A stretch of DNA of 64,000 nt from Notospermus geniculatus (lineage: Eukaryota; Nemertea; Pilidiophora; Heteronemertea; Lineidae). Shown piece after piece: positions 1 through 10,930 of the stretch; within the stretch, counting starts at the first letter, position 1, and the number at the start of each line of letters is the position of its first letter. The stretch lies in assembly GCA_002633025.1 (NCBI GenBank), contig NMRB01000499.1, forward strand, positions 261,749-325,748, given 5' to 3'. A model generated the notes under the pieces. It was not told the origin of the DNA, made no database searches, and was given only the letters and a program-made list of their open reading frames with translations. Both the position numbers and the translations under genes were made by a program.

Positions 1-1397
1 AAGTTTTAGATATGTGACATAAAATCACACCTTTGAACGATAGGCACACTTCTTGACTGGTCGATGTTTGTTGGTAACATGCTTTTTAGTCGTTTGGAAT
101 GTGGCCGCCGTATTGGACAAGAGTTTTGGCTGTGGGCATGAAGGCAACTTTACTTCACTCGATCCGTAACAGGAAGGAGTGAGGGCTGAGTTTATGAACC
201 ATCAGACACCAGTTCAAGTCCCTGACACCGTAAAGTGAACATGATTATATACATTCTGAGAAAACACGTATCCATGAAGTTATGCTGTGTCCCCGAGGGA
301 AATCATCTTGTTGCCGCCTAATGATTGATAACACGAACAGCGAGAGGGGGTGGGGAGAAAGCGTTCATACAGAAGACGAATGGACGAACTTACCGTCCCT
401 TTTGAGGTCCTCACATTACTGACTTCGTCGCCAAGACCAACACTTGAGCTGAAGTGGTGCATATCGTCCACTACAAGCACAGATCAAGAAAGTCGTACTT
501 TAACCAAGTCAAGCATTGGCTATTATAACAAACCAATCCCACGCTGGTGATTCAAACCTAAAAATCTTTTTTTCGTACGCGATTTTACTCATGCATAACT
601 AATCGTGTTGACTATTTTTGCAGTTGTTTCGGCAAATAGAAAGGGTGACAGCTTATTTCGTAATCACCCGTCACCCCTTCCATGTTTACCAGATGAACTG
701 CGAATACGACAAGCACCATTAGTTATGCATCAACACTTCGCGTACGAATAAAATAATTTTGTGTTTGAATCACCAGCGTGAATCCGTATCCACCTGTTGA
801 TATCAGAGTCAAAAACAAACATGAGAAAAGTAAACCTAACCAGCCAATAAGGCCCACGCCAACTCATCATATTCCCCACAGCTTGGGGTCTCCCGGAGTA
901 GTCTGACAAAGGTCGATGCGTTCGAAATGAACCGTTCCTTAGATCAGCACCACTTCGTTCTCTTGATGTCCCAAAAGAGGCGTGGGTTTCCTGTAATGTG
1001 TCAAGATATATAGAATCAGAGAAATACTCTGCTGGGAGACAATCAACCGCCAATAGTCAGAGAATCAGATATCTAACAAATAGACACATTCTCTGATAAC
1101 AATGATGGATTACTCCGCGGGACTATCGTCTGTCGCGGATGGATTTACTGTAGGAAATACATCAATGTGGAGTGGAGATGTTCCATCGATTTTATAGTCC
1201 GACACGAACTCGAACATCGCCTTAAGGCCTCTTGTTCGTAGATGTGTATAAAATATGGGATTCATCATTGAGCTACAAGTCAACATTCTGTGAAAGAATG
1301 TACGGGCCATTCCCATGCATCCATTACGCTGATTTTACTGGATCACATACATGCATAACTGTGCTTTGCAGCGCCGTCATGATACTTGTACTTTCAG
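1..1397. other. No gene recognised upstream of astacin exon
   Basis: I see no convincing exon here. Short open frames lack splice context or family motifs. The upstream exons of the astacin-like gene (signal peptide, start of the protease domain) should lie in or before this stretch but I could not identify them. The one clear structure is the inverted-repeat element at 540-783. Confidence 0.5.
540..783. repeat. Inverted-repeat element (MITE-like)
   Basis: The left arm, beginning CACGCTGGTGATTCAAAC, recurs in reverse complement at the right end (GTTTGAATCACCAGCGTG). The complementarity continues inward through TTCGTACGCGA and TGCATAACTAAT, giving arms of roughly 65 bp around a short unique centre. 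There is no coding capacity. This is the form of a non-autonomous DNA transposon; the superfamily is not determined. Confidence 0.7.
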
Positions 1398-1968
1398 CTG
1401 TTTCTCGTACATCGGCCGACAGGGGGGACAGCAGGGTGTATACCTCTCCCCGGACTGTCTCCGGCCCGACAGCAGGGAACGTTTACTCCACATATTCATG
1501 CACGCTCTGGGATTCCAGGAAGAGTTCAGGAGACCGGATCGAGATAAATATGTCAAGGTTATCATGAGAAACGTCATGCCAAGTGAGTGACAACAGGGGT
1601 TGTACCTTTTTTCGACGTTTCGGTCCGTGTTGCACTGCGTCGAAGGCGTCGTGACGCGACGTCATTGCGTTGCTTTGCTCTGTTTTTGACGACGGTCTTC
1701 GGTGAGGAAAGCAAGAGTTTTAAAATGTAATCTTTTCTTCATTTCAGCTAAAAAGAAGAGATTCAAGCGACTAAAATGGTACTATTTCCTCGACTACCTG
1801 GACACCCCTTATGACGTCACGTCTGTCATGCATCCACCATCGAAATATTTCAGCGGAAATGGTAAAGCTACGATCAGGTTAAAGAATGGACGCCCCTTAC
1901 CCAAACATGAAGGACTCAGCCGTATTGACGTACAACGTTTGAGGAACATTTGCTACACGTTTTTTTAA
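1398..1968 (+). CDS. Astacin-like metalloprotease homologue, partial, probably inactive
   Basis: Two exons, 1398-1582 and 1748-1968, join in phase: acceptor TTTCAG before 1398, donor GTGAGT at 1583, acceptor TTTCAG before 1748, stop TAA at 1966-1968. The first exon holds the astacin signature region: CFSYIGRQGG, then HIFMHALGFQEEFRRPDRD. The second holds PYDVTSVMHPPSKYFSGNG and GLSRIDVQRL, matching the astacin Met-turn and C-terminal region. Astacins need HExxHxxGFxHE plus a Tyr after the Met-turn. Here the catalytic Glu of HExxH is Ile, the third zinc His is Glu, and the Met-turn Tyr is Pro. The fold is recognisable but peptidase activity is very unlikely. The N-terminal exons are not found. 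It may be a pseudoenzyme or a decaying pseudogene; the frame is open throughout both exons. Confidence 0.8.
1592..1700. repeat. MITE-1 family copy inside astacin intron
   Basis: The intron contains the core of a dispersed element seen in full elsewhere in this window: GGTTGTACC, then a cggtccgtgttgcactgcgtc-like core, then gcgttgctttgctctgttt. The outer terminal repeats are missing or diverged. The same family is at 20520, 27020, 41275, 44285, 55553 and 61713. Confidence 0.7.
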
Positions 1969-2604
1969 TCACAGTAAACGGTACGCATTTTGCTAATTCG
2001 ATAGAAGAAAGGCCATAAATTGAACGTATTTTCCTTACTCCAAACCAAGTCTTAGCCTGCATCAAGAAATCCATCCAATGCTTAAGTTCAGGCGGATTCT
2101 GAATCTGGCCATGCAGTTGGCCTCGTGTTCTTGTCTCACAAGTCTGACAGGTCTGGTCTTATTGTCTCCGTCAAGAAGATGACATCACTTAATAGAACAT
2201 CATCGGATGCGATGTCAACTGTTTGATAATGTAACTTTATTTTCCGAACTAATAATATTTCAATTCATTTCATATTGGTATTCGTTAAGCCTTTATTATC
2301 TTTATTGTGCTTTACCACTTCTATCTTGGTTTGTCCATTAACGATTTTCGGTTCTGATTCACCGTAATTGCCGACCTGAGCGAACCAAGGGTTTCCCGAT
2401 TGGATTCCTTTAGAGCTTAGCGAAAGTATACTTCGTAACAGCAATATTATCCAAATACCACCGACATGTGAATATTTTGGGAAGGAATCAGATATGTTGT
2501 TACAGCTGAATCGAATGAGGGTTCTCTCTGGTAATATTGACAATCGAAGCACTGCTGTTTGGCTGAGGAAAAATAAATGCCATTGAAAATATTGGGATAC
2601 TTTG

Positions 2605-2775
2605 CTGCCGTTAGAGGCCGCCACCAGTTAGCGGTCCTAGAACGTCACGGGAATTTGAGTCACAGAGAAGGAGTGCAAGCCACTACGTCATGTATAATGA
2701 CGCGGAGGCTTGGCTACGTGAGTTAAACTTGTGACGTTCTAGGATCGCTACAGGCGGCCTCTAATTGCAGTAAAG
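2605..2775. repeat. MITE-2 family inverted-repeat element
   Basis: The left end GCCGTTAGAGGCCGCC ... GCGGTCCTAGAACGTCAC is mirrored at the right end by GTGACGTTCTAGGATCGC ... GGCGGCCTCTAATTGCAG. The arms are about 45 bp. A second member lies at 34364-34510 in an intron of the MOLO-1-like gene. Confidence 0.8.
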
Positions 2776-3656
2776 GTCTCCCATTGAGATCTTTCTATTT
2801 CCTAAGTGGCTGCTGTTATAAAGAACCTACTGTCCAAAAATATGACATTGTAATCTGTGCTGCACTTTGCCGTCATCGCTGGTCGATGAACTCAGCTGAC
2901 CATCGAAAGCACGGCGACCAAAGTTAAAGTTTCTGGCTTTGACCATTTCAACTTGGAGATTACATCAGCTCAGTGGCGCCACCCTCCGGTAGGTCTCTCA
3001 CCCTTTAACTCCATCAGTCAGAGCGGAAAGAAACGAAAAAGCAGCTTGAGTAGGCTACATTTCACGTTGAAACCGATATGGTCGTTATCTTCAGATACCC
3101 CCGAATACATTTTCGGTTATCTCTAAAGACACACGAACATAGAGCCGGTGATTATGTAATGAACAATGTTGGTAAATGCACTCCGATCGTTAAAACTCGT
3201 TCAGACACCTTTCATTTCAGCAGCAAACAGTTTTTAGACGTCATTCGGCCTTCCAAAATCCGTTGAGTCATAATCGTGGGCCATAGACGGTAGGCTGAAG
3301 CTTGAAGCGGTTCTCTTTCTTCCCCCATCAAGTTCCAAGTCTACCAGTAGGCCAATATTTATTCCATCAAAGGCGCAGAGTTGTTCAAAATGCTCTGCTA
3401 TGGCGTCCCCATGTCTTAATTTCTGTACGGTGAACCCAGGATCAGACTTAAAAACTAGTAGGGCAGAAGTGATTCCTTTGCAGTAATTGCAACTGTTTGT
3501 TGATATGAATTTAAGTGTTCACTTCTACTTGGAGTAAAAACTTGCAACTACATGTACATGTACAATGTAGTTACTTTTACTTCTAGTAACTACTAGCTAG
3601 TAGATACTGATTTTTATTCATATCACCCATTGTCACGTGTCGGACCCCGTGCAGTT
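2776..3656. other. 3' flank of duplicated unit A
   Basis: No gene seen. From about 3060 the sequence (GTTATCTTCAGATACCCCCG onward, to the CTACCAGTAGGCC region near 3340) recurs at 5360-5750 and 10550-10870. It is the conserved flank of the tandem duplication units. Confidence 0.6.
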
Positions 3657-4768
3657 TCACAATAGGCTTATTTCATATTTCTTGTAAATATGAACGCATT
3701 TTAAACCTTCCGTACCGTTAACGGAGAAAGGAATTAAGTGAAACAATGTTCCTTTTTTATTTGTTGAATACTGTCCTCTTAAACTTGATGTATAGTGGAA
3801 CTTGATATCAACCGGATACTTGTGGACAAAACGTTGTTGTCTAATCATACCGTTTCTTGGGACAGGAAATATTTCTAATATCTCGACTGAGTTAGACACA
3901 TAGAAAAGAAAGTATTTTTCAAACTCAAAAAGGAGAAGGGTTAACTGCAGTGCATCCCTTTCTTTCATACGAATAGGTTGTTGGCTTGGACGATACTTGG
4001 TTTTCTCTTCATACATCATCACGATGACAATATCACACCCGATTTTCTTAAACCCTTTTATAAATGTGAACGACAGAAAAGTAAAATCGTCCGTTTTTGA
4101 TATGGAACCAGTTATGAGCGTGGAACGACCCCGATATAAAGAAACAACTGCCTGTGTTACGTTTGACAAATGAATCCTTACACCGTTCTCAAACGTCAGT
4201 TGATAATCAGCTATCAAGGCCATTTTCGTCATCTCCTCCTTTCTCGGACACAACAAGAAAGCACGAGAGTTAATCTGCATGAGTATAGGTACGTCATCTT
4301 GAATTAAGGGACATGATTTATCATAAGGAGACGACAACGATAACTTTCCCATATTTTCACCTTTAATGTAGTCATAAATGAGAAGGTATCTCGACTTACC
4401 TTTCTCAGCCGTCATCCTCAGGTAGGATGAGAATATTGGTGATGGCATTTCTATCACATACATCAGGAAAAACCTTGAATTATACATCAGAGTATAAATA
4501 CGATTCTTGGTGTACCTGTAAACTAAGATTCTATAGAATGGTACAGGGACTTCCATGAAAACACACACCACTTCTCGAGTGACTGCATCTGGAACAATAC
4601 TTCCGGTCCGGCGTAAAAATTTAATTGGTGGCACAAACTTGGCCGATCCAGCATATCGATATCGTATGACTTTGTAAGCCTAAACAAAGATGAAATCAGA
4701 TGGCTTTGACGTTCACGAGACTCTCATCAGAACGTCGACGTACTGCACGTGCGTTTGTCCTTCATTGA
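3657..4768 (-). pseudogene. Two-module protein, copy A (truncated)
   Basis: The minus-strand frame from the acceptor at 4679 to the stop near 3657 is the second-module exon of the family described at 5957-7966, with about 85-90% similarity. Diagnostic segments are YLLIYDYIKGENMGKLSLSS and LEIFPVPRNGMIRQQRF. Only a stub of the preceding first-module exon remains (about 4722-4762); the rest is replaced by the inverted-repeat elements at 4769-4884 and 4937-5108. There is no ATG at the head of the remaining frame (the first usable codon is GTG), as expected for an internal exon. I read it as a truncated duplicate that cannot give the full protein, although the remaining exon itself is intact. Confidence 0.65.
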
Positions 4769-4884
4769 TGTATTGGCATTAGAGGCAACAAAAATACTAC
4801 CAGACCTATTTCCTCTCTCAAAATCCAAATTTATTTTTGCATTTTGAGGGAGATAGTATTATTGTTGCTTCTAATACCAATACA
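4769..4884. repeat. Short inverted-repeat element
   Basis: It starts TGTATTGGCATTAGAGGCAA and ends with the reverse complement (TTGCTTCTAATACCAATACA). The pairing of the arms continues into the ctctcaaaat centre. It lies exactly where copy A of the two-module gene loses homology with its paralogues. Confidence 0.75.
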
Positions 4885-4936
4885 TAGAGTGGAGCACCTT
4901 CCACTCTTATGGAGTGACTTTCTGGAGTGGTCCCTG

Positions 4937-5108
4937 CCTTAAGGCGTTGTTCCACTTGACAGTTTCTGGCAGAAGTTGGCCCACAATGGGCAATTCACCA
5001 TTGTTTGTGTCCTGTCGGCTTACGCTGAGACCAATGACACAAAGCAGTTGAGTTGCCCATTGAGAGAGCCAACTTCTGCGAAAAACTGTCAAGTGGAGAA
5101 GCGCCTTT
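4937..5108. repeat. Short inverted-repeat element
   Basis: The arms AAGGCGTTGTTCCACTTGAC and GTCAAGTGGAGAAGCGCCTT are complementary and extend inward through the gcagaagttggc region. A related core (gtaagtcgccaggaatccaa type) occurs near 49820. Confidence 0.7.
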
Positions 5109-5818
5109 ACTCCAAATGAGTGAATTTCACTCTTCAGAATTGAGAGAGTATATTTTGACGATAAGTTGACCTTTTCATTCGAAATCATCAGCAATGGTGT
5201 TTACCGTAGTGCTAAACGTCCCGTTGTCAGAGCCGACGTGTCCTCCACACGTATGACGCTGTACATCAGGGATGTCCAGGCCGACTACTTTTATGTGCAC
5301 ATTACAATCTGGGCTTGGTGTGCAGCAGAAACTACCGCGCATTTCACTGCACTGAAACCGGCATAATCATTATCTTCAGATACCCCCGGAGATATTTTCG
5401 GTTGTCTCTAAACCCACACGAACATAATGTCGGTGATCTTGAGGTGACGATGGATATCAGCGGAAGAGATCATGGTTTCTATAAAATCATATCAGGGTAA
5501 ATCTCTTCTCATTTTTGGTGAAATCTGTGATGAACAATGTTGGTTAATAATGCACTCCGATGTTCAAACACCTTTCATTTTCGGTAACAAACAGTTTTTC
5601 AGGTATCGATCGATCTTCCAACGTCCTTGGAGTCATCAATATTGGGCCATGAAGATGGTAGGCTGATGCTTGAAGCGGTTCTCTTTGTAATCGCGCATCA
5701 AGTTCCACGTCTACCAGTAGGCCATTATTTATTCTAGGCGCAGAGTTGTTCAAAATGCTAAGCTATGGCGTGTCCCCCATTTACTGTTTCTCAACCATAT
5801 GTGGCTGGAGAGGGTGCC

Positions 5819-5880
5819 GTCAGCAGTAATCGGTACACCTCAGCAGTAATCGGTACACCTCAGCAGAAATCGGCACCTCG
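5819..5880. repeat. About 21-bp short tandem repeat (2-3 copies)
   Basis: The unit cagcagtaatcggtacacct is repeated with small changes. It sits at the place in unit B where unit C has a 30-bp minisatellite (10931-11297), between the conserved CTACCAGTAGGCC flank and the 3' end of the two-module gene. Confidence 0.7.
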
Positions 5881-5956
5881 GATTGTGTTGTTTAATGTTT
5901 GCCCTTCTCATGACTGCATCTTCAAAATTACACATCGAGTCGGGCCCCCTGCTGTT

Positions 5957-7966
5957 TCACAATAGGCTTAGTTCATATTGCTTGTAAATATGAACGAATT
6001 TATAACCTTCCGTACCGTTTACGGAGAAAGGAATCAAATGAAACAATGTTCCTTTTTTATTTGTTGAATACTGTCCTCTAAGTTCTGATGTATAGTGGAA
6101 CTTGATATCGACCGGATACCTGTGGACAAAACGTTGGTGTCTAATCATACCGTTTCTTGGGACAGGAAATATTTCTAATATATCGACTGAGTAAGATGAA
6201 TAGAAAAGGAAGTATTTTCCAAACTCAAAAAAGAGAGTGATTAACTGCAGCGCATCCCCTTCTTTCAGACGAATAAGTTGTTGGCTTGGACGATACTTGG
6301 TTTTCTCCTCATACATCATCACGATGACAATATCACACCCGATTTTCTTGAATTCGTTTCTAAATGTGAACGATAGAAAAGTAAAATCGTCCGTTTTTGA
6401 TACGGAACTTGTTATGAATGTTGAACGACGCCGATATAAAGAAACAACTACCGGTACCTGTGTTACGTTTGACAAATGAATCCTTACACCGTTCTCAAAC
6501 GTCAGTTGATAATCAGCTATCAAGGCCATTTTCGTCATCTCCTCCTTTCTCGGACATAACAAGAAAGCACGAGAGTTAATCTGCATGAGCATAGGTACTC
6601 CATCATCTTGAATTACGGGACATGATTTATCATAAGGAGACGACAACGATAACTTTCCCATATTTTCACCTTTAATGTAGTCATAAATGAGAAGGTATCT
6701 CGACTTACCTTTCTCAACCATCATCCTGAGGTAGTGTGAGAATATTGGTGATGGAATTTCTATCACATATATCAGGAAAAACCTTGAATTATACATCAGA
6801 GTGAAAATACGATTCTTGGTGTATCTGTAAACTAGGATTCTGTGGAATGGTACAGGGACTTCTTTGAAAATACAGAGCACTTTTCGATTGACTAGATCTG
6901 GAACAACTTTTCCGACCCCGCTTGCAAATTTAATTCGAGGCACAAACTTGGCCGATCCAGCATATCGATATCGTATGACTTTGTGAGCCTAAACAAAGAT
7001 GAAATCAGATGGCTTTGACGTTCACGAGACTCTCATCAGAACGTCGACGTATTGCACGTGCGTTTTTCCTTCCTTGTCTTCGAATTGAACCATTCTGTAC
7101 ATGGTCCCATCGTGACCTACTTTAAAGCCAAACCTTTCTCTTGATGGAACCTTGTAGTCTGGTGGCATCATGCAGGTGCAAACACCACGCCTTCTTTCCC
7201 CCTTATAAACCCCATTCCGAGGTCTGCATATGCCAGTTACCCCATTTATAATAAAATTAGGATAAAAAACGAAAATCACGATGTTGTTTTGATGAAGTAC
7301 ACCAGTTGTGAAGGTGACAGAGCCTGGTACAACTTGGACTGGTATTCGTGTTCTCCGGTAGAGGGAAGCTCTGTTGTAGAGATATATAAAGACGCCTCTT
7401 CTTGTAAGAATGTACTGTAGGTAGTCACCATTGTAGCCAAAGTTGCCTCTATGAGGTTTATCCTCGAGGGGGACATGAAGGCAGTCACTTAGAGTTATAT
7501 TTTTCCCTTCCTCATGAATCTTTGCTTTGCAGATCAGTGTTCGTAGTCTGCATCCAATGAGGCAGTAGCTCTCATGGCAATGTACATAGAGGTCCTTTTG
7601 ACGGACGCAGGGCCCAGGAAGAACGGCCTTGTCCATAAACTTCCCTTTACTAATGTCATATAGAGTAAGATATAGGTCTTGTTTGCTTCTTTTTATACCT
7701 ACTATGTATTTACTCAAGTAAAGCCCCTCTCCAAATATAAGGCCATCGGAGAAAAATTTGTAATGATATAAAATGTGATATTTTGTCATTCTTGGTGTTA
7801 TATCGTAAATTATGATTCTGATGTACGGAGTGACTGTTGGTAAAAATTTGCAAACGACATAGGCAGTGCCCTCATCAACTTCACAAAACCCTTGATCGTA
7901 GGGTCGAATAGGAGGCGAAAAAAAGGCGCTGATAACTTTGATGTAATGTACTCGATGTCGAACAAT
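5957..7966 (-). CDS. Unrecognised two-module protein, copy B
   Basis: Two long minus-strand exons. The first-module exon runs from about 7966 (shared phase-0 acceptor GGTCAG before ATT) to 7031 or nearby. The second-module exon runs from the acceptor at 6989 (TTTGTTTAG) to the stop near 5957. Both are phase 0. Neither begins with ATG, so the N terminus must be in an upstream exon; the PAN-like exon at 8552-8828, ending phase 0, is the best candidate. The two exons encode about 312 and 343 residues and resemble each other: each has an IYD/YRYT-like strand, then a YDIxKG or YDYIKG turn followed by a PGP or SSPY segment and a Cys-containing strand. This suggests an internal duplication and possibly a beta-propeller-like fold. 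I do not recognise the family. The many cysteines in module 1 and the link to a PAN-like exon fit an extracellular protein. The intron between the exons would be only about 42 nt if AGA/GTCTCG is the donor. Confidence 0.6.
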
Positions 7967-8551
7967 CTGACCATAGTACAAATGAGATAAAGCTTGTCGC
8001 CAGGATATTATGATCAAGTGTAGGCCTTATTCCATCCGTTTTGGCCGATCATTTTAGCAGATCAACTAACCCGGTGTAATGTTTTTCACTGCCCCCCGTT
8101 TGCCAGTGCCTCCCAACAAAAGATTGACGGAATAAGCCGCGACGTGACAATGGGGGAGGCACTGATCAACATGTCTTTCTGTATTTGAGTGTCCGCCGAA
8201 TAATAAAGCGGACATTGTCATACGAGGGGCATTCTCATACATTACACCTGAAAACAAAATTAAGATCCTCCCGCGTACTCGTAAGCTTACTCGTGTAGGC
8301 CTAGTCGGTGTCTGAATTTCTAATCTATCTTTCTATTCTTAAACCTCAGTTTTACAAACCATTTTGTTGACGTAAAACTCTTTGGAGGGGACGTCACCCA
8401 AGTTGTTCTGTAGATATACGAAGATTGAAGCCTACATGTACGACCTTCTGCATTTTGTGTGGCTCATTATTTCTAAGGCTTTGGCGTTATCCACATAGGC
8501 CTACCAGCCGTCGAGGATTCGGCCCGATATCACCGCAGTCACGTGACTTAC

Positions 8552-8828
8552 CTTTCTCTGGAAGAGGTGACAGTTACGACGTGTTGTCACTTCTTCCATT
8601 TCCATCATAGTTCCGAGTCTATGACTCCTCTGACACGTGACTCCTTTCTCTCGGGGAGCGAGGTTGATTGTTGTACAGTTTCTGATGATAATACACGTGA
8701 GAGCGCAATGAATGTAAGACTTGACTGAGACACTCAAAAGATCTGGTTCAATAATGAACTTATCCTTCACCAGAGCACCGAAATAAGATGACTGTTCGTG
8801 AATCATCGTGGTTCGTTTGGTTTCATAC
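8552..8828 (-). CDS. PAN/Apple-like domain exon (unit B)
   Basis: A 277-nt minus-strand exon between acceptor CATAACAG (at 8829) and a strong donor GTAAGT (8546-8551). It encodes about 92 residues including YFGALVKDKFIIEP, then SVKSYIHCALTC and IIIRNCTTINLA, ending CHLFQRK. The pattern (variable strand, then V-x-S-x-x-x-C-A-x-x-C, then C and C) matches PAN/Apple-type modules, which mediate protein or carbohydrate binding in secreted and surface proteins. It enters in phase 2 and leaves in phase 0, so it can splice to the phase-0 first-module exon 586 bases downstream. No signal-peptide exon was identified with confidence. The twin at 13754-14030 has the same length and boundaries, supporting the exon call. 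Confidence 0.6.
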
Positions 8829-9488
8829 CTGTTATGTTGCCGGTGATGATGGGGAAATGGAGATTCATACATGTATCAAAGCCAATGAGATGGCCGTCAT
8901 CATGAACGATCAAAAAGAAAGAGACAGACTCGGTCCAGTCGATGAGAGATTCGAGCATTTCACTCCCTGAGAACTGCATAAAATTCACTGAATTAAATTA
9001 CCGCCGGAACAGAAGCATGTACAGAACGCAGGAAAACTATCAACGATGTTGAGGATTACATTAAAGAAGTAGAGGGTTTAAGAAGCGGAAAGAGGTTACA
9101 AAGTACCTCACTAACGCGACCACCCCGGTGATACGACCAATTGTGTAAAGTCACAAGAGGTGGTCATGCAACAGAGGCTGAACATTCCAAGCTAAGCTTG
9201 TACCGATATGGCGTCTTTCTTCAAGTGTCCTAATTGTCTCTACGAAAAACAAAATAACACGATGAACAACAACCAAAACATGCTGCACACCAAACAGCCG
9301 TCAGCTGATGGATCACAACGAAAAACTCCCTTCTTCGCTTCAAAATAACATTCAAAGACAAAGCAGTTACCTGTATTTGAACTCATGGCGTGGGGGATTG
9401 GGCTCTCAGGTAGTAGACGACATGTATTAATGCCAAGGGCGTGGCCCTCCGTTTTCCAGGCGTAGGCCCAGGACAATCGTTCGTTACT

Positions 9489-9710
9489 TTACCGTTCCAT
9501 GCCATCCGCCTCAACAATGATCATTATGTGGTAATGGGAATGATGGGAGAGCAGTTGAGAGTACTCAGGTTGAAGAAGGTCCGATCTGACATAGATGGTA
9601 CCAAGACGGAGGTAGATGAAGTCGGCCAAGTCCACATCAGCAACAAGATACACGTGATTTGAGGAGACCATCAACAGATTATCACGTGTCCGCTGGCCTC
9701 CTTGGATCAT
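9489..9710 (-). CDS. Repeated open frame of unknown function (unit B)
   Basis: An ATG-initiated minus-strand frame of 73 codons, MIQGGQRTRDN ... HHSHYHIMIIVEADG. Related frames occur at 14478-14777 and 15530-15790. In those copies the opposite strand is interrupted by a stop while this frame stays open, which weakly favours this strand. Members differ by conservative changes (DL to EF, V to L). There is no domain match and no splice evidence. It could equally be a non-coding part of the duplication. Confidence 0.3.
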   Translation of the reverse strand: MIQGGQRTRDNLLMVSSNHVYLVADVDLADFIYLRLGTIYVRSDLLQPEYSQLLSHHSHYHIMIIVEADGMER

Positions 9711-10293
9711 TTTCCAATGATGGCTGAATCTGTGACAGGTTAGCGCCAGATATCAGATCATTCTGAAGGGAAGGGTGGAAACGATATTCTAAGTTTTAAG
9801 CCCTGAGGGATGTGAAAACAAAGGGACAATACAACATGTAGTTTTCATCGAACAAAGCCAGTAGGCTTATATGAGGGTCTCATTGTCGTATTATTGCATG
9901 CGACCTTGGGTTATACCCCGAGGCAGCTGGATAAACCAACGGCTTTTTTCAGATATAGTACATAGTGTACAGAAAGAAGGGGTGAAAGTAGAGATCTAGT
10001 GGACTATGAAGAAGACCCAATTCATTTAAACTGACCCTGTCCTGTTTCCTGTTCCGCCTTGTGGTCACGTGGGTTATACTGTATTTGTTGAATCTTTAGA
10101 TCCATTAGGCCTACATCATTGCTTGGAACACTGCATCACGCTAGGCCCATATTTTGACGATAAGTTGACCTTTACATTCGAAATCATCAGCAAGTGGTGT
10201 TTACCGTAGTGCTAAACGTCCCGTTGTCAGAGCCGACGCGCCCTCCATGAAGCTGTACATCAGGGATGTCCAGGCCGACTACTTGTGCACATT

Positions 10294-10477
10294 CAGGGTT
10301 TCTGCTGGCAGTAGCCATTGTAGCCATTTGCTAATATTTTAATTCAGTGGCTAAGGAAATAACTAATTGGCTACAAATTTCCCAAAGGAATTACAATGAA
10401 TCGTTGAAAAAAGCTTCAAAATAATTAAAAAAATTACAGATTTGGCTACAAAATAAATTATTCCAGCAGAACCCCTG
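10294..10477. mobile_element. Non-autonomous hAT-like element (MITE)
   Basis: About 184 bp with ends CAGGGTTTCTGCTGG and CCAGCAGAACCCCTG (15-bp terminal inverted repeats, one mismatch). It is flanked by CACATT, or TGCACATT if the last two bases are assigned to the flank. The undisturbed target, gtgcacattacaatctggg, is present in unit B near 5300, so this is a clean insertion. Terminal CAGGG and a 6-8 bp target duplication fit hAT. There is no coding capacity. Confidence 0.8.
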
Positions 10478-10930
10478 CACATTACAATCTGGGCTTGGTG
10501 TATAGCGGAACATCTACCGCACATTTCACTACGCTGAAACCGACATAATCAGTATCTTCAGATACCCCCGAAGATATTTTCGGTTATCTCTAAAGACACA
10601 CGAACATAATGTCGGTGATCTTGAGCTGTGACGATGGAGCCTGCGGTATCAGCGGAAGAGATGGTTTCTATAAAATCATATCAGGGTAAATCTCTGCTTC
10701 CAACGTCCTTGGAGTCATCAATAGTCGGCCATAAAGATGGTAGGCTGATGCTTGAAGCGGTTCTCTTTGTAATCGCGCATCAAGTTCCACGTCTACCAGT
10801 AGGCCTACATTTATTGTATCCCCTGCGCAGTGTGGAGTTGTTCTGAAGCTCAGCGTTGGCGTCCCCAATTTTGCGGGTTTTGTGTACCTCTTCATACAGT
10901 GTGGCTCGAGAGAATACCGTCTGAAGTAGG

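Larger units (their letters stand above)
5150..10140. repeat. Tandem segmental duplication, unit B
   Basis: Unit B begins ATATTTTGACGATAAGTTGA and is followed at 10150 by the same start sequence. It contains, in minus-strand order, a repeated open frame (9489-9710), a PAN-like exon (8552-8828) and the two-module exons (5957-7966). Its layout matches unit C at 10150-16060. Unit A (about 2900-4768) is a shortened version. Copy divergence is clearly higher than in the probable haplotype duplicates later in the window. Confidence 0.75.

Noticed and set aside
2265-2624. 119-codon minus-strand frame
   Set aside because: Runs into the MITE-2 arm; no domain, no splice signals.
8066-8257. Possible extra exon after a TTTTCAG acceptor between the PAN exon and module 1 in unit B
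   Set aside because: It has no counterpart in unit C, and joining it to the PAN exon in phase gives an immediate stop.
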